Assembly (NCBI GenBank): GCA_004335835.1
Contig: RWJK01000513.1
Location: forward strand, 1 to 14,854
Length of the DNA: 14,854 bases
Direction of reading: 5' to 3'
Source: Scenedesmus sp. ARA3
Lineage: Eukaryota; Chlorophyta; Chlorophyceae; Sphaeropleales; Scenedesmaceae
In this document: positions 1 to 8,723 of the stretch, piece after piece
Numbering within the stretch: the first letter of the stretch is position 1
Layout of the letters: every line of letters begins with the position of its first letter
Translations under genes and position numbers: made by a program
Notes under the pieces: generated by a model
The model's database searches: none
The model's input: only the letters and a program-made list of their open reading frames with translations
What the model was told of the DNA's origin: nothing

Positions 1-53
1 CCCCTTGGCAGCACTGCTGAATGCTTGGATCGCTTATGCTGCTGCACACTCAC

Positions 54-312
54 CAGTCTTCTGGTTCCAATAGTATGGCTGCCCACTCTTCTCATCAATC
101 ACCTCCGTCCATTCCTCGTTCTTAGCATCGCCTGCTGACTTGCCGCTGCTGCTGCCTGGCTCTGGCTGCTTTGCAGGAACACTGCTGCTGCTGCTGGTGC
201 TGCTGCTGCTGTCAGCGCTGCCACTGCTGGCTCTAACGCCTGCTGCAGCCTCACAGCGTAGGTGATGTGACACGCCTGGAAGGAGACGCCTGCAGCTGCG
301 TAGCAGGGCCAT
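54..312 (-). CDS. WW-domain protein, first exon (partial; gene continues beyond the left edge)
   Basis: The exon runs from the first ATG at 312 (context GCATGG) down to 54, where the sense strand reads ACTG|GTGAGT, a good splice donor. It holds 86 codons plus one base. Residues 1-30 (starting MALLRSCRRLL) are rich in Arg, Leu, Ser and Ala and have no acidic residue before Glu21, so they resemble a mitochondrial (less likely plastid) targeting peptide. Residues 31-62 are low-complexity Ser/Pro/Lys. Residues about 66-87 match the first strands of a WW domain: EEW, then GQPYYWNQKTG, with first Trp at 68 and Tyr80-Tyr81-Trp82. WW domains bind proline-rich ligands, but many stand-alone eukaryotic WW proteins have no known partner. 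The domain is cut by the intron, so its second signature Trp or Pro cannot be checked. An upstream in-frame extension to 420 exists but lacks an ATG. The domain call is fairly firm; mitochondrial location is inference. Confidence 0.7.
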
Positions 313-3300
313 GCTGTGCACAGTTGCGTCACTACCTTGCTGCAGGAACGGTGCTTCTGCAGCAGGTTCGAGCTCCGGATCACAAGCGACGCGTAGCCCA
401 GGAATCACTTTATGTTGCAATTAGTGCTTCAGGTTGGAATTGGGGAAGTAGCTACTCGCGAGGCAACGAAAGAACGCCGATGAGAGCTGCGTATAAGCGT
501 CAGTAATCGGAGCTGCTGCTTGTTTCAGCACACACCGCACAGCGCACTTCTGGACCGGTTGATAATCTCCTGCATGTCATTGCTTCCAACACTAGCGCAG
601 GCGTGTAGATTGTACGTGGGTTACACAGGGCCCAAACCCTGGGGCAGAGGCTGCAGCACAACACAGCCTGACACAACCCTGCCCTAGTGCATGAATTCAT
701 GTTTGCCTGCCACCAAACACGCTTTGAGACCAGGCACAGCAGTCACAGACATCTCTTGCACATTAAGGCCAGAGCTGCTGCGCCTGCAAGCCATGCAACA
801 GCATCTCGCAAAGCACAATGCCAAGGCACACCCTGCAGCTTGCTTCTCTCCTTGCCATTGGTCACGGCAACAGCGCGACGCAGAGGATGCAGGGTGGCCC
901 AGCATCCTCTGATTCGACTCTGTAGCATATCCCAGACAACATTCCGCCATGTAACACATGCACGTTTGACCGCAGCAGGCGGCGGCACTGGTCCGAAAAG
1001 AAGCATGATGCATAACAATTCAAACCTGGCAAAGCAACATGCAGCCTGACAACCGAATGGTTCTGTTCAATGAGCCCAGAGGCTCCAATCCTTGGCACAA
1101 CATGCAACAGCAGGCCCATCAAACAACGCAGACGCGCAAACTCACAGCGATGTGACGCACACTGCTGAGCACTGCTTGCAGGAAAGTGTGGCGCAGCATC
1201 CCAAAAGTCGCCACAACAACACCACCCCAAAAAGACATGAGAAGAAAAGCACCGTGCGGTCATTCCAGCCTTAGCCTTAGCCTGCCCCCCTGGCAGGGTT
1301 CCGAGGTAGCGTCCGATGTAACACACTTGTCCTGCAAGCCAGCTTCACGTCCGAGGCAATTCATGTACACTGCAAACACAGCAGTCCTTCAAGACGCTTG
1401 CAATGAGGAATGGCAGCACCCACGTCCGTCCTCCGCCCGCCATGCACCCACCCATTCCCAGCCACCTCCCCGCCAACAGACGACAACCGTAACGAAATCA
1501 AATGCGGAGGAAGAGAGAGAAAGAACATCAGCTGCCGAAGTAGTTCCCTAGGCACCTGAAACGCCCCCGCACCACCCTTTTTTTGGGGCCCCTAGCACGG
1601 CTGCACAGGATGCAGCACAATACAGGGGCCGGTTCCGGCTAGCGTTGTAGCCATAAGGCTGCAAGCAGCATGAGCACATTGCACACCTGATGCCGACCCT
1701 CGCAATATGCTGATTGTGAACTGCGATTGATTGACTGTTCTCTTCCAAATGCAAGGGATCGTGCGCGCTGCTGCGCGCTGCTGCATGCAGCTGCATGCAA
1801 CACACAACCTGTGACATAGTAAGGGAAGAAGCAGCAGTACTGCCGACGGCAGCAGCGGATGTAAGCAGGCCAGCTCGACAGCAGTACTGCAGGCGCTGCG
1901 GCTGGCACATGCATGCTATCCTTCACAAACAAAACAGAACAGTACAGGTATACCCCATGTGGCGCGAGCCGCCCCCACACTTCACAGCAGCACCGACGCA
2001 AACCACCACAAACCACAAAACACGAACCACGAAACACGACAAAACAGGGCCTAACAAAAAGGTAGCACGCATGCACTGTTGTGCAGTGCGATGCCTTGGA
2101 GGGAATGCACACGGGTCCGGATACATCATTGTCATAACACTGTTATAACGCACCATCGCCATACAGTGGCATGTGCAGGTGGCACATGCAGCCCCCCAAA
2201 AGTAACAGGGGCTCAAACACGGCCTGTGCTCTGCTCGCCTCGCACACACAACACTGTGCGAGGCGTTGCGCTTCCAGCAATGCAGTAAAGCGATGTCCGA
2301 GTGAAGGAAACAAACCTGCCAGCCATACGTACAGCAACCATACGCACAAAGCAACAGAAAGTGAGCGCGCACCGCCTACCGTGCATTCGCAACATGCCCG
2401 CAACCGCGCAAACGTTGCGATGATCCAGCAGCTGCTGCTGCAGCTGCTTGTGTGTGCTCCAAGGCAGCCAAGAGATACACAACACGGAGTTCAGCAGCAG
2501 CGCCGCATCCGACCTGACAACAAGTGCCACGCACAGCACTGACACCACAACACCTCAGCCATACAACCACACATAACAACACAAGCAAACGACACAAGCA
2601 CAATCACAACCGGTGCCAACCCATATCCTAGGCACCCCTTGAATGCACCACACACGCGGGGTGCACCCAACAGCCAAAACCAGCCAAAACCATACGCCTA
2701 AAACCCGCAAATCGTACCCAAGCCATGCATCTAGTCAAACAACGCCAGTGCAACGGGACTCTAGGCACCACGTGTGCAGCACTGCAGGATCCACACATGC
2801 TACAGCCAACGACAGGGAACGCATGCGTGCATGCATACAATGACAGCAGTGGTCAAGCATGCACGCAACGCCCGCATGCACACACCGCAAGCTAAAAGCC
2901 TGCTGCATCTGCAAACAATATGGCAGATGGTTGATGTAAGCACCGGGATTCCCTGGCAACGCACGGCATACCTCAGTGACGTATGGCATGACGATAAACT
3001 AACTAAACTAACACATGGCAGATAGGGATTGGGCAGCAGGCGAGTGCTCCCCGGCATATGTACACTTGAAGCTACGCAAAACAAGATCTGCGCAGAAACC
3101 GTGCTGCGATCAACTGCATGCAGCAGTGCAGCAGCTACTGCTGCAAGCGCTGCCGCCTACCAGTGTGTCCCTTGCTGCATGTACACCAAAAGCAACAGCG
3201 ACGCAACCAGCCTCACTCATTGCAGCAGCGCGGCGCGCTGACAACGCACGTGCGCTGCCGTCTGTACAGTCCGAGGTAACTAGCCAAAGCAAGTGCCGTG

Positions 3301-3542
3301 CAAAACTGCGCTGCACCATGCACCCCAAACACTGCAGCAATGCACCCTGCCACCTAAGCATGTGGCTAAGCATGCGGGCAGCCACAACAGGCAGTGCCTG
3401 AATGGGCGCCGAGACCTCAACACCATGCTGCTGTCTTGCTGCACAACACAACAACAGCCGTAACAAGCAACAGCAGGCGCGTGGCCCTCCTGTCATGAAC
3501 TCTAACATAACAGCCTGCACTGTGCATGCAAGCATCAGTCGC
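313..3542. other. Long gene-free stretch, GT-rich on the minus strand
   Basis: No reading frame here looks coding. Translations are Cys-, His- and Arg-rich with no domain, and they change character every few dozen codons. From about 650 to 4000 the plus strand is rich in A and C and poor in T and G, clearest at 2540-2740, so the minus strand is GT-rich, as in chlorophyte 3' UTRs. Part is probably the promoter of the WW gene and part may be the downstream transcribed flank of the GATA gene. A minus-strand TGTAA at 621-625 could mark the end of a very long or alternative transcript. GCATGC-type palindromes are frequent. Confidence 0.5.
1782..1799. repeat. 18-bp perfect palindrome
   Basis: TGCATGCAGCTGCATGCA equals its own reverse complement. 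It lies next to a short run of GCGCTGCTGC units (about 1763-1783) in non-coding DNA. It may be only a product of the local GCATGC/CTGCAG-rich composition. No function is assigned. Confidence 0.6.
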
Positions 3543-3547
3543 TTACA
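3543..3547 (-). terminator. Putative poly(A) signal TGTAA for the GATA gene
   Basis: The plus strand reads TTACA, so the transcript would contain TGTAA about 500 nt after the GATA-factor stop codon. It is the first such motif downstream of that stop. TGTAA is the standard chlorophyte polyadenylation signal, normally 10-20 nt before cleavage. The pentamer is short and could be coincidental. Confidence 0.4.
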
Positions 3548-4049
3548 GAGTCTCCATAGCACCTACAGCACCTACTGCAATTAGACCGATCACTGACCAC
3601 ATCACTGCAGTTTGCTCGCTGCACTATCACCTGCCGCATGCCACACACTCCCCTGCCGGGCAGCCTCAAGCTGGCAATGCGTGCTGCAGCGGTGCGCTCA
3701 AGCACAGCATGGCACTGCGTACGTCAATGTGTTTGATCGCACGCCAGCAGCACCAAAGCAGCCCGGCTCATACACCACAAAGTACCTGCATAGTGTACTC
3801 TGCAAGCGGCCTGCCTGCGAAGCAACTGCTGCACTGCCCAGCAGCTGCAACAAGCAGGAATCACAGCACAGCAGAAGACACAGGGCGTGCTTGACAAACC
3901 ACCTGCGGCACATCACGCCACCGTCACACACGCCCGGCGGTGTGCAGCAGACAGCACAACGACCGCTAGCGCAAAACCCTCGCAACGACCTCGGTCACAG
4001 GCTTGAACCCTAAACCCGCATTCAGATCCAGTTCGAACCCTAACACCAT

Positions 4050-4172
4050 TTAAACCCTTGCCAGCTTGAGCACGGGCCGCTTGCCAACAACAACAGCAGG
4101 GCTGCCGCCGCTGCGTGTGCCTGTATGCACCCCACCATCCATGTTTAATGGAAGCATGCTGCTGCTGTCATA

Positions 4173-4212
<40 letters not shown>

Positions 4213-6972
4213 TCCGCTGCAGGAGCCAGCGGCGCCGGCAGTGCTGCTGCTGCTGCTGGTGTGGCAGCAGCGCTCAACGCGGGGCGCTTGCGGTTGTTGG
4301 CGCTGTTGGCGCCGCTGCTGCTGCTAGATCCAGGCTGCCGGCCGCCGGGGCGTCCGGAGGATGGGATGGGTGGTCCGAGGTTGTGTGTGCGGCGGTAGCG
4401 TGTGCCGCAGGCGTTGCACAGGATCGGCTTGGCTGGGGGCCCGCGGCGCCACTGGGGGGACTCTGCAAGAGCAGCAGCAGCAGCAGCAGCAGCAGTGGCG
4501 GCGGCATGTAGTGTTAGAGGGAGTGCGCCAAGTTATGCAGAGGTGGCATTGGTAAAATGCTGGAGCTGCCGCCTGTGCAGCTCGTGCTGGCAGCACGTGC
4601 CTCTCAAACCACAATGGATTCAGCAGGCAGCAGCAGGCAGCTTACAAGCACGAAAGTGATGGTGAGTCACCCAACTAAACACTCACAGCGCTTGTCAAAC
4701 TCAGGCTGACAGCTGCACGAGACACCAGCTGGTTGTTTCTAAACCCGATACATGACAAGATACGTAACAAAAACGACACTAAGCGCTCACCAAGCACGCC
4801 GCAGTGGTCACATGGGCCACCTCCCTTGTGGTGGAACTGCCGCTGAACAGGCTTGCCACCCGCTGCTGCGCCTGCCGGCTTGGCCCCGCTGTCATCCTGC
4901 TGCTGCGTCTGCGCACTCTCGTTGCTGCTATCGCCAGCGCTGCCGGAATCCGCTGCCACAGGCATCGCTGCCGCTGCCGCCGCAGCCTTCTCTGCTGCTG
5001 CTGCTGCTGCCGCTGCTGCCGCGGCCTCCCATTCACTCTGGCGCTTGGCCTCTGCAGCAGCCGCAGCCACTGCTGCCGTTGCTGCTGCCACTGCTGCTGC
5101 TGCTGCCGCCTCGATCGCTGCTGCAGATCGCTGCCTGCCTGGATAGCCGCCTGCAGCATCACTGCCTTCTGCGCTGCTGTCGCTGCCCGCGAATGCAGCA
5201 GCAGTCGCTGCTGCTGCTGCCGCCTTGACAATGCCCGCGCTGCTGCTGCTGCTGCTGATGCTCGTGCGGCGGCTGCTGCTGTTGCTGCTGCCCTTGGGCC
5301 TGCCGCGCGCCTTGCCGGGAGCCTTCGCAGCCGATGCTGCTGCTGCTGCTGCTGCTGCCGATGACACTGCCAGGTACCCGGCGGGAGTCCTGTTATGCAT
5401 GCCATGCAAGTGAGTGTCAGCCGGGATCCTGCCTCCAAGGTTTAGCCCGTGCTTGTGAACGCCTCCTGCTGCTGCCCCAAGCCGACCCCCTGGCCCAACC
5501 ACCATCATGCCTGCCCTGGCATGGCCTGCTGCTGCTGCTGCTGCCCCGTGTGAAGCTTTTCCTGCAAAGCTTCCTGCAAACCCTCCCGCCCTGCCAGCCT
5601 TGCTGCTTGCAAGCGGGCTGCTGCTGCTGCCGACAAGTGCGGATTGCTTCTCTGCGTCACGTGCTGCTGCTGTACCGCCCATAGGGGTGCCTGTACTGCC
5701 ATCGAGCATGACTAGGCGGTACATCAACTGCCCGCCATGCTGCTGCTGCTGCTGCTGGTGATGGTGGTGGTGGCCAGCTAGACCCTGCTGTTGCTGCTGC
5801 TGCTGAGCAATGCCGTGATGCTGCCTGTTGCGCCGCAGCGCTGCTGCTGCAACTTGGCCAGACAAGCTCCTGCGTGCACCGCCTCCTGCAATCCCGCCTG
5901 CTGGACCTCCATCCACAGCCATATCTGCTGCTGCTGCTGCTGCTGAGCCGTGTGCTTCTGGCGTATCAAACAGCCCTGCTACATCTGTAGGGCCTGGGGG
6001 CAGTGCCCCTGGCCCACACAATGACAGCAATTGCTCAGATGCCTCATCATAAATGCAGCCGTCCATGCATGCAAAAGGACTCGCATTGGGTCCCACACCA
6101 AGCCGGCCATCCAGCTGCATCAGATCCAAGCTCGGAGGTGTTGTTGCTGCATCTGCTTCATCCATGAGTGCTGCAACAGTGCTTGCAGATACAAGCGGGC
6201 TGCGGCTCAGTCCTGCTGCTGCTGCTGCCGGCGTCATGCCCCATAGCGAGCCACCGCTGCTGCTGCCATGCTGTGCTGCTGCTGCTGCAAGGTCTGCCAC
6301 TGGTGCCAGCGCAAGGGCAGCAGATGAGCCAGCGCTTGCCAGATGGCTGTTACTGCTGCCGCCGGGAGTGTGCTGCTGCTGCTGCTGCTGCTGTTGGTGT
6401 GCATGGTGCTGCTGAGGGCTGCAGAGGGGTGCTGCTGCTGTCACTGCTGTTGCATCGCAGTCGGTGTCATCAAGCAGCAGGAATGAGGCCCGAGAGTTGC
6501 AGCACGTCTCGTAGACGCTGTCGGCATCAAAGAAGCTGCTGTTGGCACTGCCCTGCCGAGAGGAGGAGCCACCTGCTGCTGCTGCTGCTGCTGGTGCCAA
6601 GGCATTGCTGGACCTGCTGCGCTGCATGCTTGCAGGAAAATCTGCTGCTGCAGGCTTGCTGGCGGTTACTGCTGCGGCGCAAGCTGCAGGGCCTGCTGTT
6701 GAGCAGGGCGCAACCAGGGGCAGTTGCTGCTGCTGTTGCTGCTGCAGCTGCTGCTGTTGCGGCGCCTGCTGGCTGTTGCTGCCGACCGCCACTGCTGTGG
6801 GTGAGCACAAGGTGAAGCTGCAGATGGTGTTGCTGCTGGCTCTCTGCTGCACTGCAAGGCTGGCTGGCGGCAACGTTGGGGCCATGAATGTCCTGCGAAA
6901 AGAAGAAGCGATAAACAGCATGTGAGAGGCTGCACAGCGGGAACCTCACTCAGGCGAAGGGAGCGCCTCCAT
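4050..6972 (-). CDS. GATA-type zinc-finger transcription factor with AT-hook
   Basis: Spliced model: exon 1 6972-6950, exon 2 6892-4791, exon 3 4462-4050, stop TAA at 4052-4050, 2538 nt, 845 residues. The finger is split by the second intron. Exon 2 ends in GGPCDHCGVL plus one base, and exon 3 restores ESPQWRRGPPAKPILCNACG. The Cys residues 702, 705, 724 and 727 give CX2C-X18-CX2C, followed by the basic TRYRRTHNLGP. This is a canonical GATA finger, which binds WGATAR in DNA. An AT-hook core, RGRPKG, lies near residue 537 in a basic Ser-rich patch (minor-groove binding). The rest is low complexity: poly-Gln near 45-65, 170-180, 370-395; His/Gln near 380-395; long poly-Ala tracts from about 495 to 685. 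Two less repetitive acidic/hydrophobic islands (about 125-158 and 260-300) could be activation segments. The protein is presumably nuclear; target genes are unknown. The start is uncertain: ATG 6972 needs a 57-nt intron, otherwise ATG 6885 (MAPTLPP) would be used, with the upstream exon as 5' UTR. The zinc-finger call is strong. Confidence 0.85.
4463..4790 (-). other. Intron inside the GATA zinc finger (328 nt, phase 1)
   Basis: The donor is CTTG|GTGAGCG and the acceptor is a long CTG run ending CTCTTGCAG|AGTCCCC. Removing it joins CTT G to AG TCC and restores the missing finger residues L-E-S-P exactly, which strongly supports both boundaries. Reading through the donor instead gives about 38 unrelated residues and a stop. 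Confidence 0.85.
6893..6949 (-). other. Candidate 57-nt first intron of the GATA gene
   Basis: The sense strand shows CCTGA|GTGAGG, then a pyrimidine-rich end CTTCTTCTTTTCGCAG|GACATTC. Splicing joins a 23-nt exon (ATG GAG GCG CTC CCT TCG CCT GA) in frame to exon 2, giving an N-terminus MEALPSPETFMAPT. The acceptor is convincing; the donor and the very short length are less so. If the donor lies elsewhere, ATG 6885 is the likely start. Confidence 0.45.
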
Positions 6973-8363
6973 GCCGTCGACGCCTCGACGCCATAGATTG
7001 CTTCCAATGCATGTACGTTACTGATATAAAAATCCAGCATCGCTCGGCATGCGCCAATGTGTGCTCCCTTGGTTCCACGGGCCACTGATCGGCGCGTGCG
7101 CATCTGTCGCTGTCTATACAAGCACATATAGCATGAAAACATACTTTCACACCATCAGGTGAGCTAACGAGGCTGCCACTACAGCTGCCCCACAGTTGGC
7201 TGGCGAGACACCTCTGTGCTGCCACGGACGACAGCCTGGTGCGCTAAAAAGCTTTGTCTGGCTGTAAGAACGCTCTAGAAAGGCTGATCAGCAGGCAAAG
7301 CGCTGTCGTGGACGCAAACGACGCCTTGCCCACTTGGCACCCCCTGCCCCACAGCGGCCGCACCTGATCAGCACTGCTTCATGGCTTGATCTCAGCGTTA
7401 CCAGTCAAAAGCGGCCAGCTGAAAACGTTCGACAGGCTGTGCTGGCTCCGCGTGGGTTATCTACCAAAACTAAGGGAATCAATGTTCAGCTACTAAGATT
7501 AATTGTTCCTGAATGCAGAGCGATGGTGCCAGGCACCGCATTGAGGACTGACAGTAGCGGCAGTGACAGTGGTGTGCGTGGATGCAGAAGCGGCAGACCA
7601 AGTGCAGCAACGGCACTGCCAAAGCAGGTCAAAAAAGGCAAACACAGTTGTTATCATCGGCTAATGGTGATGCGTTACCCACAGTGTTGACCTTGGGGTG
7701 ATTTGGTGATTTGACTGTACTGATTCACGCGCCAATGCACGTTCACAGTGTCCGCAGCTGCCTTGCAGCGCTGACAGTATCTGTGATGCAAGCGGGCTGC
7801 ACCCCTGCTGCAATGCAGCCTGCACTCAGCTGGGCACACAGGAGGCCTAGCAACTGCAGCAGCACTGCTGCCTGAGGCACTGCATCATGCAAAAGTTCAA
7901 CAGCCTACGATGATGCGCCAAAATGCACAGCATGATATCATCAAGTCACCAACCAGCCGACTGCTAGAATGGCCTCTTAGAGTGCCTCTTGTGGATCACC
8001 ATGCACCGCACAACAAGCTAGTAGTAGCTATAGCTGGCTCAACTCGGCACAACCAGAAGCGCTCAGGCTGGAGATAGCTCACACAGCTTGTACAGCTGCA
8101 CATGTACACTGCCCTGCCAACCACTGCAGCAACGTGTGCGTTATACACAAGGGTTTAGAAGCTGTAAAACATCAAGAAACCACACGGGAGATGTGGGCAG
8201 TACAGCATTCTGTGCTGGCCTCAAGGCAAGCTGCAAGAATAGTGCCGACCAGAACTTCTGTCAATCGGCTGTGCGCACAGCCTGCTGCTGCTTCAAATGC
8301 AGGAGGCTGCTTCAAGAATCCAACTCTCGCAGCTCCAACACGCGTTTGCAGCACTTCTATCCA
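6973..8363. other. Intergenic region upstream of the GATA gene
   Basis: This holds the presumed promoter and 5' UTR of the GATA gene (right-to-left transcription) and the far downstream flank of the LRR gene. No frame on either strand shows a domain, typical codon use or plausible splice sites. An AT-richer patch at 7020-7150 includes TATA-like strings (minus-strand GCTATATG near 7126-7133, TTTTATATC near 7022-7030), but these lie 50-160 nt from the proposed start and no TATA box can be assigned with confidence. Confidence 0.4.
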
Positions 8364-8414
8364 TTTACAAGCAGCTCCAACGCGCGTTTGCAGCACTTCT
8401 ATCCATATACAAGC
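8331..8414. repeat. Two tandem copies of a 42-bp repeat
   Basis: 8331-8372 and 8373-8414 differ at only two positions, so the duplication is recent. It lies in the probable 3' UTR of the LRR gene. The first copy contains TTTACA (TGTAA on the transcript strand). In the second the same site is ATATACA, which destroys the motif. Confidence 0.85.
8364..8368 (-). terminator. Putative poly(A) signal TGTAA for the LRR gene
   Basis: TTACA on the plus strand gives TGTAA about 355 nt after the stop at 8724. I found no other TGTAA on this strand between that stop and the GATA gene, which makes it the best candidate. It lies inside the first 42-bp repeat copy. Confidence 0.45.
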
Positions 8415-8723
8415 AACCCCACAATGCAAGTATTTTTCTAAGTCAACATGAGCCTCCACGTCAACACAGGTCACTTGAAGCCGACAAGGCCCATCCAATG
8501 TGCAAACCCCGTCCCATAAACTACAGTAACCTAGCACATCATTTGCTATTCAGCAAGGTCCCATGCGCACACAAGCACTGCGCAGCAGCACAACAACAGG
8601 CACGCACCCTGCGTCCTGCGACACAGCGCAGACAATGCGCACACATCACAGAAATCATCATGTGCAGATCCCTGCACATTCGCAATGCACAGCAATGCAC
8701 AGCAGTCCCTCAACACTTCACTC

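Noticed and set aside
687..1049. Plus-strand 120-codon frame
   Set aside because: Composition is His/Arg/Ala-rich from AC-rich DNA, overlapping frames are equally open on both strands, and no motif is visible.
4003..4060. Degenerate telomere-like strings (GAACCCTAAACCC, GAACCCTAAC) near the GATA stop
   Set aside because: Only one to two partial CCCTAAA units occur and part of the stretch overlaps coding sequence. This is too little for an interstitial telomere or a telo-box call.
4752..6815. Several plus-strand Leu/Cys-rich frames of up to 215 codons
   Set aside because: These are antisense readings of CAG repeats in GATA exon 2 (CTG/TGC on the other strand gives Leu, Cys).
6950..7225. Minus-strand 91-codon frame just upstream of the GATA gene
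   Set aside because: It starts at GTG, shows no domain, is in a different frame from the proposed GATA start, and probably reflects 5' UTR.
7334..7690. Plus-strand 118-codon frame upstream of the GATA gene
   Set aside because: It begins at TTG rather than ATG, has no domain or homopolymer pattern like the real exons, and no supporting splice or poly(A) signals.
8172..8537. Minus-strand frame with two copies of WIEVLQTRVGAA
   Set aside because: The peptide repeat is simply the 42-bp DNA repeat (a multiple of three) in the 3' flank; the rest of the frame has no coding features.
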